Shown: positions 33,692 through 43,012, counted from the stretch's first letter. The stretch: DNA of 64,000 nucleotides from Bacillota bacterium (GCA_023388515.1 JAEWGD010000033.1:62001-126000), one strand, 5' to 3'. Numbers and translations are program-made. Notes: generated by a model not told the origin, from the sequence alone.

Positions 33692-35605
33692 TTATTTTTC
33701 CGAATCGTAAGAATCTTGTTCTGATAAATCAGGCTGTTCTTCAGAATCGGAAGACGCTTGTTCTGATAAATCAGGCTGTTCTTCAGAATCGGAAGACGCT
33801 TGTTCAAATAACTCTGGAAAGTCTTCAAATAAATCAAGCTTTTGTAAATCAAGTTTTTGTTCAGGTGATTTAGATTGCTGTTTTACAAGTTCAAGTTGTT
33901 CTTTTAGTAAATCACGTTGTTCCTCCGACAAGTCAGGCTGTTCGGATAAATCAATCTGTTCTTCCCAAAAACTAAGCTGTTCTTCAGATGAGTCAAGCTG
34001 TTCCTCAGAAGATTCAGAAATTCCCACTAATACTTCGGCATTATGTGTTTTGTTTATCCTTTTTTCAAAACTTTCTATGAAACTGAAAAGTCCATGTCCT
34101 GCAATAGGCACACAGGTGACAAAGTAAACCACAAGATACTGTGATTTTGCCTCAAATAGAAGATGATAGAAAAACCCACCGAGTAGAACAAGCATCAAAG
34201 AAACATGGAGCATATTCAGCTTTTTATTTTTAAACATATATAGTGCTGAAATGAATGTAAACAAAAAGATAAGCTCTTGATAACGGTTGATATAATTAGT
34301 TACAGGAATATTTGCTTTTCCTGTATAAATATTTTGCACAAACCTTGGAACAGGTTCAATAAAACCTCTAACTTGGCTTGACCAGATACTTTGATAAGTT
34401 GGTTCATTCCACTGACTAACAGTCTTTTTGTTGAAAAACTCTCTCGTATAGTCTGGATCTTTAATAAAAAATTCTAAACGTTCTTTTATTGATACAAGAG
34501 TTTTTTCAGTAGCTATTTCACCATCATAATTATTATTACTATAAAAGGCAGGTCCAGTATTAGGGTTATACCAACCTGGTGCACGAGATGATTCATTTAA
34601 GCCCATATTCAACCAACAAATTTTTGGCACACCATCACTTAGTTGAATTCTCGCTCTGTTTTCGTATTGCATAATAACTACTGAGTTTAATGTATTTACC
34701 AAAACAACGCAGCTTATAATTGAAACAATGTCAAATATTTTTCTGTTTTTTAGTAAATGTACGAACATAATAATAACCATAGCTACAAGGACAATCATGC
34801 TATTGAGCTTTAGCAGTGTGCCAATTGCAATAAGCAGTGCAGAAATAAACATATTATACTTTTTACCACTTTTTATATATCTCATTTCAAAAACAACTGC
34901 CCAAATAGAAAAAGCATATCCGAGAATGTTACCATAAACAAATGTAGAAAATATAATAGGCTGAATACATCCCATCATAAGAATAGTGGTGAGTATTTGT
35001 AGCTTATCGTTGTTGAATAAATATCTGTTTATTTTTTGCAATGCACCAAAAATAAAGCATACTCCTAGAACATTTATTGCTTGCAAAATCAAGGTGTTAT
35101 CCGAACCAGTTATTTTATAATATAATTCGCACAAAAATGTAAACCCTAATTGAAAGGGATACAGATTAAAATACCCTTCAATATGTTGAAGGATTTCATA
35201 ATCCCCATTGGCAAAATTAAAGCCACTATTTGAAACAACATAGGAATCAGCAGTTGGAACGGATTTAACTGAAAAAACCCAAACAAAGCCAATTGCAATA
35301 ATGAAAGCATAGGCGATAAAAGTAAGAACCTTTAGGTTAAACTTTTCCCAATATCTTTTAGTTAGGTACAATATAAGGGTTACAACGCCGATAGTAAGCA
35401 AGTTTATAAGAATATTATCATATTTATAAAGGATTACTTCAGCACCTATGTTAGATGGGTCAATTATACATGTGTGCCAAATACTTTCAACACTTAAAAA
35501 TCCGAATATAGCCGTAAAAATAATTAGTATAGAGTAAGAAATTAGTTTTTCGGATTTTAGAGCAAATACATCAAGCTTTTTTATGGCTACCGTTTCGTTA
35601 TCCAT
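33692..35605 (-). CDS. GT-C-like multi-spanning membrane glycosyltransferase with acidic repeat tail
   Basis: A 637-aa protein with about ten to twelve transmembrane helices (residues ~20-505) in an ArnT/PMT-like plan. The first large loop carries acidic residues (VPTADSYVV), a candidate catalytic site of polyprenyl-phosphate-sugar-dependent GT-C enzymes. The last ~110 residues form a cytoplasmic, Ser/Glu/Gln-rich tail made of SEEQ-type repeats. The family assignment is by topology and is tentative; donor and acceptor are unknown. Confidence 0.7.
   Translation of the reverse strand: MDNETVAIKKLDVFALKSEKLISYSILIIFTAIFGFLSVESIWHTCIIDPSNIGAEVILYKYDNILINLLTIGVVTLILYLTKRYWEKFNLKVLTFIAYAFIIAIGFVWVFSVKSVPTADSYVVSNSGFNFANGDYEILQHIEGYFNLYPFQLGFTFLCELYYKITGSDNTLILQAINVLGVCFIFGALQKINRYLFNNDKLQILTTILMMGCIQPIIFSTFVYGNILGYAFSIWAVVFEMRYIKSGKKYNMFISALLIAIGTLLKLNSMIVLVAMVIIMFVHLLKNRKIFDIVSIISCVVLVNTLNSVVIMQYENRARIQLSDGVPKICWLNMGLNESSRAPGWYNPNTGPAFYSNNNYDGEIATEKTLVSIKERLEFFIKDPDYTREFFNKKTVSQWNEPTYQSIWSSQVRGFIEPVPRFVQNIYTGKANIPVTNYINRYQELIFLFTFISALYMFKNKKLNMLHVSLMLVLLGGFFYHLLFEAKSQYLVVYFVTCVPIAGHGLFSFIESFEKRINKTHNAEVLVGISESSEEQLDSSEEQLSFWEEQIDLSEQPDLSEEQRDLLKEQLELVKQQSKSPEQKLDLQKLDLFEDFPELFEQASSDSEEQPDLSEQASSDSEEQPDLSEQDSYDSEK
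33717..33800 (-). repeat. Two perfect 42-bp tandem repeats
   Basis: Units 33717-33758 and 33759-33800 are identical and encode 14 residues each (QASSDSEEQPDLSE type) in the glycosyltransferase tail. The rest of the tail has decayed SEEQ repeats. Confidence 0.9.
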
Positions 35606-35650
35606 TGTTATGCACGTCCTTTTGTGTAAAATTATACTTAATATTTTGTA

Positions 35651-35679
35651 ATTATATCACAACAAAACAAAAACGTCAA
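35651..35679 (-). promoter_or_regulatory. Promoter of the glycosyltransferase gene
   Basis: Minus strand TTGACG (35679-35674), 17 bp, TATAAT (35656-35651), about 45 bp from the ATG. Confidence 0.65.
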
Positions 35680-35699
35680 CTTAATGTATAAAAAACGTC

Positions 35700-35728
35700 T
35701 TGCAAAAAGGTGTAATTAATGTTATTAT
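35700..35728 (+). promoter_or_regulatory. Promoter of the GH94 phosphorylase gene
   Basis: TTGCAA (35700-35705), 17 bp, TATTAT (35723-35728), 41 bp before the ATG; divergent from the glycosyltransferase promoter. Confidence 0.6.
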
Positions 35729-35769
35729 TATAGGGATATAAAAAATTCTATTTGTAAAGGAGATTTCAA

Positions 35770-38166
35770 ATGAAATATGGATATTTTGATTTAGATAATA
35801 AGCAATATGTTATAACAAGACCTGATACACCTGCACCGTGGGCAAACTATTTAGGCTCACCTGAGTACGGGGCGATTATTTCAAATAATGCAGCTGGTTA
35901 CAGCTTTGTCAAGAGTGGTGCAAATGGAAGAATTAGCAGATATAGATTTAATTCAAATATGGCTTTACCTGGAAGATATATTTATATAAGAGATAATGAC
36001 TTGAACGACTACTGGTCAGCATCATGGCAACCCGTAGGCAAGCCTTTGGATAAGTATAAAAACGAGTGTATTCATGGTACGGCTTATACAATAATTAGGG
36101 CTGAATATGAGAAGATTACTTCGGAAGTGACTTATTATGTTCCACTTAATAAAACGCATGAGGTTTGGTGTTCAAGGATTACAAATAATGACACTAAGCC
36201 AAGAAATCTTTCAACATTTGGCTTTGTTGAGTTTACAAATGAAAGCAATTACGAACAGGACCAAGTGAACTTGCAATACTCCTTGTTTATTTCTAGAACT
36301 AGCCTAGAGGGAAATAAAATTGTTCAGCATCTTAATGAAAATAGCAAAAGAGATGAAACTGGTTCAAATAATATGGAACGCTTTTTCGGCATGGTTGGAG
36401 CTGATATTACAGCGTGTAACGGTAGCCTTGATGACTTTATCGGTGAATATAGAACTTATGCAAATCCGATAGCTGTTGAGCGTGGTAAATGCGATAATAA
36501 GATGAATTTCAACTTGAATTCATGTGGTGCGTTGCAGTCGGATATTATTCTTGAGGCTGGACAAACTCTTGAGCTTATTTATGTTCTCGGGCAGAAAAAT
36601 GCCGTTGGAGCAGATGTTATTCTTGATGAATATAAAATTGTGGGCAAGGTTGATGAAGAAATTGCTGAACTGAAGAATTATTGGCATTCAAAGCTTGATA
36701 AATTTAAGGTTAACACACCAAGTGATGAGTTTAATAATATGCTTAATATGTGGAATGCTTATCAGTGCTTTATCACATTCATTTGGTCGAGGGCTGCGTC
36801 GTTGGTTTACTGTGGGCTTCGTAATGGATACGGATATAGGGATACTGTTCAGGATATACAGGGTATTATTCATCTTGACCCTGAACTTGCGGCTGAGAAG
36901 ATTAGGTTTATGCTTTCTGCACAGGTTGATAATGGTGGAGGTTTGCCACTTGTTAAATTTAACCACAATGCAGGACATGAGGATACCCCCGATGATGCCT
37001 CATATGTAAAGGAAACAGGACACCCATCATATCGTGCAGATGACGCATTATGGCTGTTCCCAACTATAATTAAGTATATAGGTGAAAGTGGAAACAAGGC
37101 GTTTTTAGATGAAGTTATCGTTTATGCAAATGGTGGAGAAGACACAGTTTATGAGCATTTGAAAAGGGCTATTCGGTTTTCAATGGAGCGTTTGGGTGAT
37201 AATAATATGCCTGCTGGACTTCATGCCGACTGGAATGACTGCTTAAGATTGGGCAAAAAGGGCGAAAGCACGTTTGTTGCGTTCCAGCTTTATTATGCTA
37301 TGAGTATGCTAAAAGAGATGGCTGTTGATAGAAAAGATACAGAATACGTTGATTATATAATTAAAAGTCAGAGCAGTCTTGGCAATGCTTTAGAAAAATG
37401 CTGGGACGAAGATAGGTTTATTCGTGGTATTCGTGAAGATGGCGTTATTGTTGGTGCAAAAAAGGATAAAGAGGCATCAATGTGGCTGAACCCTCAAAGC
37501 TGGTCCGTTATCTCTGGCTTTGCAACTGGAGATAAGGCTAAAACGGCAATGGACACAGCGAATGAGATTTTGAACACACCATATGGCTTAAAATTGCTTG
37601 ACCCACCATATATGAACCATTATTTTGACGGGGCGTTAATGCATATATTCAATCCAGATACAAAGGAAAATGGTGGAATATTCTCGCAATCACAAGGTTG
37701 GGTAATACTTGCTGAGGGATTGCTCGGAAACGGTGACAGGGCGTTTGAATACTTCATGGAAACCTCTCCTGCATCTATGAATGACAAGGCTGAAATCAGA
37801 GTGATTGAACCTTATGCACATGGGCAGTTTACGGAAAGCAAGGCATCACCTCATGAGGGTAGGTCGCACGTTCATTGGCTCACAGGAACAGCTTCAACTG
37901 TAATGGTTGGTTGTGTTGAGGGAATTTGTGGAATGCGTCCGAACGCAGATGGGCTTGTAATATCACCTTCAATTCCATCAAAATGGGACGGGTTTACAAT
38001 TGAAAAGGATTTCAGAGGTAAGAGACTTTTCATTGATATAAAGAACCCAAATCATGTTCAAAGTGGCGTTAAGGAAATAACACTTAACGGTGAAAAGCTA
38101 GCTGATAACTTTGTTCCAATGGATAAATTGACGGATAAAAACGAGATAGTAGTTATATTAGGATAA
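35770..38166 (+). CDS. GH94 disaccharide phosphorylase (cellobiose/chitobiose phosphorylase type)
   Basis: A 798-aa GH94 enzyme, which cleaves a beta-glucosidic disaccharide with phosphate to give a sugar 1-phosphate. N-terminal beta-sandwich (MKYGYFDLDNKQYVITRPD), linker, and an (alpha/alpha)6 barrel with GYGYRDTVQDIQG and the catalytic Asp487 in HADWNDCL. C-terminal domain ends with GVKEITLNG. The N-terminal wording recalls chitobiose phosphorylases more than classical cellobiose phosphorylases, so the substrate is left open. No transporter is nearby. Confidence 0.9.
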   Translation: MKYGYFDLDNKQYVITRPDTPAPWANYLGSPEYGAIISNNAAGYSFVKSGANGRISRYRFNSNMALPGRYIYIRDNDLNDYWSASWQPVGKPLDKYKNECIHGTAYTIIRAEYEKITSEVTYYVPLNKTHEVWCSRITNNDTKPRNLSTFGFVEFTNESNYEQDQVNLQYSLFISRTSLEGNKIVQHLNENSKRDETGSNNMERFFGMVGADITACNGSLDDFIGEYRTYANPIAVERGKCDNKMNFNLNSCGALQSDIILEAGQTLELIYVLGQKNAVGADVILDEYKIVGKVDEEIAELKNYWHSKLDKFKVNTPSDEFNNMLNMWNAYQCFITFIWSRAASLVYCGLRNGYGYRDTVQDIQGIIHLDPELAAEKIRFMLSAQVDNGGGLPLVKFNHNAGHEDTPDDASYVKETGHPSYRADDALWLFPTIIKYIGESGNKAFLDEVIVYANGGEDTVYEHLKRAIRFSMERLGDNNMPAGLHADWNDCLRLGKKGESTFVAFQLYYAMSMLKEMAVDRKDTEYVDYIIKSQSSLGNALEKCWDEDRFIRGIREDGVIVGAKKDKEASMWLNPQSWSVISGFATGDKAKTAMDTANEILNTPYGLKLLDPPYMNHYFDGALMHIFNPDTKENGGIFSQSQGWVILAEGLLGNGDRAFEYFMETSPASMNDKAEIRVIEPYAHGQFTESKASPHEGRSHVHWLTGTASTVMVGCVEGICGMRPNADGLVISPSIPSKWDGFTIEKDFRGKRLFIDIKNPNHVQSGVKEITLNGEKLADNFVPMDKLTDKNEIVVILG

Positions 38167-38167
38167 G

Positions 38168-38205
38168 AAAAAGCTGACGGCATTTTATATGCTGTCAGCT
38201 TTTTA
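38168..38205 (+). terminator. GH94 gene terminator
   Basis: 15-bp stem AAAAAGCTGACGGCA / TGCTGTCAGCTTTTT (38168-38182, 38190-38204) with one G-U pair and T tract. Confidence 0.85.
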
Positions 38206-38284
38206 AATTGTATCTTTAGTGTATTGCAATGGGACGCTTGCCCAAAATCTGCTAGATAGAATAATTCCCTCTAGACTCGAAATA

Positions 38285-38905
38285 TTATATCATTACATAA
38301 ATCTTATCGTCCATTTCAAATAGGAAAACAATATCATCATTTACTGTTGTAGAATTTTCACCACTTTTAACAGTAAAGTCAATCGTAACAGAATAAGTTT
38401 TCGTAATCTTATCTGAAATCTTTGTACCGTCAATTTCGTTGGAAACTAAATCCATTTTTTCAAGAATTGTGTCAACTCCAGAAATAGTATGCTCAGAGGT
38501 AATGTCCGTAATCTCACATAATATAAATTCAAAATTTTCACCAATCATTACATTCAAGGAAGAGTTCGCATTTTCAAGCATATACTTAGAATCAGCCTCA
38601 CCAGTGGAGCTATTAGCCTTGATATACTCGGAATAAATAGGAATCATTGTGGAATTATATAACTCTAAATTATTCGTTTCAATTGCGTAATAATAATCAG
38701 TAATCGCTTTAAGTTGGTCCGCCTCCAAAAAACGCTTGTCATACAAAATTGGGACATTGTAGGTTTTATTATCGTTAACCATTGTTGAGCCATAGGGCAA
38801 ATCAGACATTTTTACGGAAGATTCAGAGTTATTCTCGTTTGAACAGCCAGTAAAAAACGCTGTAAGCATAAATATTGTTAAAAAAACCGAAATAATTTTT
38901 TTCAT
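38285..38905 (-). CDS. Lipoprotein of unknown function
   Basis: A 206-aa lipoprotein: signal MKKIISVFLTIFMLTAFF, lipobox FTGC (Cys21), then a soluble domain starting around residue 60 with ADQLKAITDYYYAIETNN and beta-rich C-terminal half. The 'helix plus YYxAIExxD' start recalls NTF2-like accessory domains, but this is a guess. RBS AAAGGTAG before ATG. Confidence 0.65.
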   Translation of the reverse strand: MKKIISVFLTIFMLTAFFTGCSNENNSESSVKMSDLPYGSTMVNDNKTYNVPILYDKRFLEADQLKAITDYYYAIETNNLELYNSTMIPIYSEYIKANSSTGEADSKYMLENANSSLNVMIGENFEFILCEITDITSEHTISGVDTILEKMDLVSNEIDGTKISDKITKTYSVTIDFTVKSGENSTTVNDDIVFLFEMDDKIYVMI

Positions 38906-39062
38906 TTTAAACTACCTTTCGTGCGTGAAATTAGTAGAAAGTATCAACAAACAACTTATATCAAATCATAACACATAAATTAAGTCAAGTCAATTATGAT
39001 AAGTTATTTTGTGCAAATTCACTAAAATTATTGTACAATATTCCAGTATTTATTTTGTTCTG

Positions 39063-39091
39063 TTGATTGTTATAAAAATTTAGTGTATAAT
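39063..39091 (+). promoter_or_regulatory. rsmE promoter
   Basis: TTGATT (39063-39068), 17 bp, TATAAT (39086-39091); leader about 85 nt. Confidence 0.65.
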
Positions 39092-39183
39092 AGTATGGTG
39101 AAGAATTATTTGCGACTTTTTGCGTATAACATACTTATGAAATAAATTTACGCAAGGGTTAATTTTATTATTGGAGTAATGCA

Positions 39184-39903
39184 ATGCCTCGTTTTTTTGC
39201 AGATGAAGTTTTGGGTAAGGAAATATCAATTATTGGCGATGACGCAAGGCATATAGGGCGTTCGCTAAGGATGAAAATTGGCGATGAGATTATCATTTGT
39301 GCCAAAGGCATGGATTATTCATGTGAGATTGTGAGTATTTCTGATGATGAGGTGCTTTTGAAAGCAGGAGAGCCACAAAAATGCTTGGCTGAACCGAATG
39401 TTTTTCTAACCTTGTATCAGGCGATACCAAAGCTTGACAAAATGGAAAGTATTATACAGAAATCTGTTGAGTTGGGGGCATCAAGAATTGTTCCTGTTTT
39501 GACAAAAAGATGTGTTTCAAGACCAAATGAAAAGGAATTTGCCAAAAAGCTTGTGAGGTATAATAAAATTTCTCTTGAGGCAGCAAAGCAGTCTGGGAGG
39601 GGCATTATCCCTGAAGTTACGCCATTTGTAAAGCTTGAGGGAGCGTTAAAGGAGATGGCGAAGGCTGATTGTTCGTTGGTGCTTTATGAAAAGGGTGGAA
39701 TTAGATTTACTGAAACCAATGTTGAAAAGGCTGAAAGTATAGCGATACTTGTTGGCAGTGAGGGTGGTTTTGAGGAGTCCGAAATTGTGCTTGCAAAGAG
39801 TTACGGAGTTCAACCTTTATGGCTGGGGCATAGGGTTTTACGGTGTGAAACAGCACCTCTAACTGCTATATCAGTAGCAATGTTGTTAACAAAAAATTTA
39901 TAA
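39184..39903 (+). CDS. rsmE: 16S rRNA (uracil-N3) methyltransferase RsmE
   Basis: A 239-aa SPOUT methyltransferase that methylates U1498. N-terminal PUA-like region (MPRFFADEVLG, DARHIGRSLRMKIGDEI), then AIPKLDKMESIIQKSVELGASRIVP, and the knot motifs LVGSEGGFEESEI and LGHRVLRCETAPLTAI. Full usual length. It stands alone; often it follows prmA, which is not here. Confidence 0.95.
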   Translation: MPRFFADEVLGKEISIIGDDARHIGRSLRMKIGDEIIICAKGMDYSCEIVSISDDEVLLKAGEPQKCLAEPNVFLTLYQAIPKLDKMESIIQKSVELGASRIVPVLTKRCVSRPNEKEFAKKLVRYNKISLEAAKQSGRGIIPEVTPFVKLEGALKEMAKADCSLVLYEKGGIRFTETNVEKAESIAILVGSEGGFEESEIVLAKSYGVQPLWLGHRVLRCETAPLTAISVAMLLTKNL

Positions 39904-40071
39904 ATTCTTATTGAAGTTTTGGAATATATATGGTATAATATTAGTAATACCTGTTATAAATGTAATTATAAATTGGCTATAAAAGTTTGGACAAGCTAGG
40001 TTGCTACAGTCATTCCCGCAAATAGTGACTGTAAGCAAATAAAATATATTTTGCGGAGAATGGAGCTTATT

Positions 40072-40362
40072 ATGAAATTAAAAACGATTATTGCGGTTGC
40101 GGCGGCAGTTGGTGCGGTTACGGCTTTGGCAGTGGCTGTTGTAGTGAAAAAGCGTAAAGAGTTGGGGTTCTGCTGTGACCCAGAAGATTTTGATGACTTT
40201 GAGGATTTCGATGATTATTGTGGCTGTTGTTGTGGTGATGAAAGCGATTTAGACATAGAAATTCCATCAGAGGATATTGATGATGCAGATGCTGACTTGG
40301 ATTCATTTGAAGATTATGACGGAGTTGCTGAAGATTTTGAGAAAGCGTCCGATAAAGAATAG
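40072..40362 (+). CDS. Small membrane protein with acidic Cys-rich tail
   Basis: A 96-aa protein: one Ala/Val-rich transmembrane helix (residues 5-25), KKRK, then a cluster of Cys34, 35, 50, 52, 53, 54 within Asp/Glu-rich sequence (CCDPEDFDDFEDFDD then YCGCCCGDE). The orientation should place the basic stretch and tail in the cytoplasm. The Cys-Cys plus Cys-x-Cys-Cys-Cys set could bind a metal. I know no family. ATG 40072 chosen because TGGAG lies 8 nt upstream. Confidence 0.6.
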   Translation: MKLKTIIAVAAAVGAVTALAVAVVVKKRKELGFCCDPEDFDDFEDFDDYCGCCCGDESDLDIEIPSEDIDDADADLDSFEDYDGVAEDFEKASDKE

Positions 40363-40390
40363 TTAAATTGGTAGAATTAAGTTTACAATA

Positions 40391-40416
40391 TAAGGGTATA
40401 TGCTTATATACCCTTA
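40391..40416 (+). terminator. Hairpin after small membrane protein
   Basis: Perfect 11-bp stem TAAGGGTATAT / ATATACCCTTA with GCTT loop. T tract is poor, so termination is less certain. Confidence 0.55.
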
Positions 40417-40473
40417 TAAATTCAAGCTATTTTGAAAAGAATTAAATAATTTTAAAAACTTTTCAAAAAGGTA

Positions 40474-40502
40474 TTGACAAATCTAAATTGGTGGGGTATA
40501 AT
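40474..40502 (+). promoter_or_regulatory. tRNA-Pro promoter
   Basis: TTGACA (40474-40479), 17 bp, TATAAT (40497-40502): perfect consensus. The ~95-nt leader includes an 8-bp hairpin TGTGTGCA / TGCACACA (40557-40564, 40582-40589). Confidence 0.85.
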
Positions 40503-40600
40503 AATAAAGCTGTTTGATGACGCAAACGCAGTAGAAGATATTTTGCTAATCTTTTATGTGTGCAGTTTTAAGGAAATTTGGTGCACACAACCGTCAACGA

Positions 40601-40677
40601 CGAGGCGTAGCTCAGTTTGGTAGAGTGCTTGGTTTGGGACCAAGATGCCGCAGGTTCAAGTCCTGTCGCCTCGACCA
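40601..40677 (+). tRNA. tRNA-Pro (anticodon TGG)
   Basis: A 77-nt cloverleaf: acceptor CGAGGCG / CGCCTCG, anticodon loop TTTGGGA with TGG, T loop GGTTCAAGTCC, and encoded ACCA end. Confidence 0.97.
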
Positions 40678-40744
40678 TGTTTTTTAATAAACTAATCAGT
40701 ATTACTGGATAATACAATAAAGTTTATAAAAATACATAAAAAGC

Positions 40745-40773
40745 TTGACAAATTTATTTTGGCGTGTTATAAT
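40745..40773 (+). promoter_or_regulatory. tRNA-Thr promoter
   Basis: TTGACA (40745-40750), 17 bp, TATAAT (40768-40773): perfect consensus, 15 bp before the mature tRNA. Confidence 0.85.
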
Positions 40774-40788
40774 TGATAACGTTGTAGT

Positions 40789-40864
40789 GCTGGTGTAGCT
40801 CAGCCGGTAGAGCAGCTGATTTGTAATCAGCAGGTCGGGGGTTCAAATCCGTCCACCAGCTCCA
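40789..40864 (+). tRNA. tRNA-Thr (anticodon TGT)
   Basis: A 76-nt cloverleaf: acceptor GCTGGTG / CACCAGC, anticodon stem GCTGA / TCAGC with loop TTTGTAA (TGT), T loop GGTTCAAATCC, encoded TCCA end. Confidence 0.97.
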
Positions 40865-40868
40865 AATT

Positions 40869-40902
40869 GTGAGGAGAGGTTTCCTCCCTCACGATTTTTT
40901 TT
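40869..40902 (+). terminator. Terminator between tRNA-Thr and tRNA-Tyr
   Basis: GTGAGGAGAGG ... CCTCCCTCAC (one bulge), loop TTT, followed by GATTTTTTTT. No strong promoter was seen between it and tRNA-Tyr, so tRNA-Tyr may rely on read-through. Confidence 0.75.
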
Positions 40903-40916
40903 CTAAGCTTATATTA

Positions 40917-41001
40917 GGGAGTGTTCCCGAGTGGCCAAAGGGGGCAGACTGTAAATCTGTTGCGTCTCGCTTCGATGGTTCAAATCCATCCACTCCCACC
41001 A
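40917..41001 (+). tRNA. tRNA-Tyr (anticodon GTA)
   Basis: An 85-nt class II tRNA with long variable arm: acceptor GGGAGTG / CACTCCC, anticodon loop around CTGTAAA (GTA), variable arm TTGCGTCTCGCTTCGA region, encoded ACCA end. Confidence 0.96.
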
Positions 41002-41015
41002 TACGATGTTTAGAT

Positions 41016-41050
41016 GAACGTTCTCTACGACTGTGGAGAACGTTCTTTTT
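41016..41050 (+). terminator. Terminator after tRNA-Tyr
   Basis: GAACGTTCTC (41016-41025) and GAGAACGTTC (41036-41045), 10-bp stem, then TTTTT. Confidence 0.85.
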
Positions 41051-41150
41051 GGTTCTATGGGTTCTATTTTTAATTGATGATTTTATTTTAATTGATGAGA
41101 AGAGCCGTTCCTTTCGGGGCGGTTATTTTTGCGAATGCGAAGGGGTATTT

Positions 41151-42965
41151 ATGATTAGAAACGATTTAAGAAATATTGCGATTATTGCTCACGTTGATCA
41201 TGGAAAAACTACGTTGGTTGATGAAATGTTGAAGCAGGGCGGAGCGTTCAGGGAGAATCAGGTTGTCGCTGATAGGGTTATGGATAATAACGATATTGAG
41301 CGTGAGAGGGGTATTACAATCCTCGCTAAGAACACATCTGCTTGCTATAAGGATATAAAAATTAATCTTATAGATACTCCTGGACATGCTGATTTCAGTG
41401 GTGAGGTTGAGCGTGTTTTGAACATGGTTGATGGCGTTTTATTGCTTGTTGACGCTGCTGAAGGTCCTATGCCACAGACGAGATTTGTTTTGTCTAAGGC
41501 ACTTGAGATGGGGCAGAAAATCATTATTATTGTAAATAAAATAGACCGTCCTGACGCAAGACTTGACGAAATTGGTAACGAGGTTTTGGAGCTTTTGCTT
41601 GACCTTGATGCAAATGAGGAACAGCTTGAAAGTCCGTTGCTTTTCTGTTCAGGAAGAAGTGGCACAGCATCTTTGAGCCAGTATGAAGATGGACAGGATT
41701 TAATTCCTCTTTTTGAAACAATAGTTAACTATATTGAGCCACCAAAGGGTGAAGATGAATTGCCGTTACAAATGCTTGTTTCTTCCATAGATTATAATGA
41801 ATATGTTGGTAGAATTGGGATAGGCAGGATTGAGAGAGGGACTATAAAGGTTAACCAAAATGTTATGATTGGTGATTATCACAACACTAAGAAACCATAT
41901 ACTGCAAAGATTGCATCTCTTTTCCAGATAGAGGGACTTAACCGTGCTCCTGTACAAGAGGCTAAGGCTGGCGATATTGTGTGGATTAGTGGGATTGAAA
42001 AGGTATCTATTGGTGATACAATTTGCGAAAATACAAATTTTGAGGCAATGCCTTTTACTAAAATAAGTGAGCCAACTGTTGAAATGACTTTTTCTGTAAA
42101 TGACAGTCCTTTTGCAGGCAGAGAGGGCAAATTTATTACTTCAAGACAGCTTAGGGACAGGCTTTTTAAGGAGCTGTTAAAGGACGTTTCACTTCGTGTT
42201 TCTGACACAGATACAACGGACTCCTTTTTGGTTGCTGGCAGAGGTGAAATGCATCTTTCAATTCTTATTGAAAATATGCGTCGTGAGGGTTATGAATTGT
42301 CAGTTTCAACTCCAAGAGTTCTGTTTAAGGAGATAGATGGGCAGAAGTGTGAGCCTATTGAACAGCTTGTAGTCGATGTTCCTGAAGAAAGCGTTGGTGC
42401 TGTTATGGAGAAGATGGGAACAAGAAAAGCTGAATTACAGTCGATGAATCCACAGGGTTCTCGTATGCGACTTGAGTTTTTAGTTCCATCAAGGGGGCTT
42501 TTTGGATACAAGAGCGAATTCCTCACAGATACGAAGGGTGAGGGGATAATGAGCAGTGTGTTCAGTGGATACCAGCCTTATAAGGGTGAAATTTCAAGAA
42601 GAAGCACAGGTTCGCTAATCTCGTTTGAAACAGGCACATCAATTGCGTATGGCTTGTATAATGCACAGGAGAGGGGAAGCTTGTTTATTGACGCTAGCAC
42701 TCCTGTCTATGAGGGAATGGTTGTTGGAGCATCTCCTAAGGCTGAGGATTTAGTTGTAAATGTTTGTAAGAAGAAACAGCTAACTAATATGAGGGCAAGT
42801 GGAAGTGACGACGCATTGAGGTTAGTTCCTCCTAGAAGATTAAGTCTTGAGGACAGTTTGGAATTTTTGGCTGATGATGAGTTGCTAGAGATTACGCCGA
42901 AGTCGATTCGTATTAGAAAGAGGATACTTAACAATGCGGTGAGGGCGAAATCGAGGAAGAAGTAA
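41151..42965 (+). CDS. typA: Ribosome-associated GTPase TypA/BipA
   Basis: A 604-aa translational GTPase: G1 AHVDHGKTTLVDEML, RERGITI, DTPGHADFSGEVER, NKIDR, then EF-G-like domains and the TypA-specific C-terminus (PRRLSLEDSLEFLADDELLEITPKSIR). It acts in ribosome assembly and stress adaptation. The true start is ATG 41151 (AGGGG upstream), giving the usual length. A frame open further upstream runs through tRNA-Tyr and is not translated. Confidence 0.97.
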   Translation: MIRNDLRNIAIIAHVDHGKTTLVDEMLKQGGAFRENQVVADRVMDNNDIERERGITILAKNTSACYKDIKINLIDTPGHADFSGEVERVLNMVDGVLLLVDAAEGPMPQTRFVLSKALEMGQKIIIIVNKIDRPDARLDEIGNEVLELLLDLDANEEQLESPLLFCSGRSGTASLSQYEDGQDLIPLFETIVNYIEPPKGEDELPLQMLVSSIDYNEYVGRIGIGRIERGTIKVNQNVMIGDYHNTKKPYTAKIASLFQIEGLNRAPVQEAKAGDIVWISGIEKVSIGDTICENTNFEAMPFTKISEPTVEMTFSVNDSPFAGREGKFITSRQLRDRLFKELLKDVSLRVSDTDTTDSFLVAGRGEMHLSILIENMRREGYELSVSTPRVLFKEIDGQKCEPIEQLVVDVPEESVGAVMEKMGTRKAELQSMNPQGSRMRLEFLVPSRGLFGYKSEFLTDTKGEGIMSSVFSGYQPYKGEISRRSTGSLISFETGTSIAYGLYNAQERGSLFIDASTPVYEGMVVGASPKAEDLVVNVCKKKQLTNMRASGSDDALRLVPPRRLSLEDSLEFLADDELLEITPKSIRIRKRILNNAVRAKSRKK

Positions 42966-42980
42966 TACTTATTTGAATAG

Positions 42981-43012
42981 AAGGCATCCTACGGAAGTGG
43001 GGTGCCTTTTGT
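42981..43012 (+). terminator. typA terminator
   Basis: AAGGCATCC (42981-42989) pairs with GGGGTGCCTT (to 43008) with a G-U pair, followed by TT. Confidence 0.65.

Noticed and set aside
40869..41150. N-terminal extension of typA
   Set aside because: It translates the tRNA-Thr terminator and tRNA-Tyr; the ATG at 41151 with RBS gives the normal TypA length.
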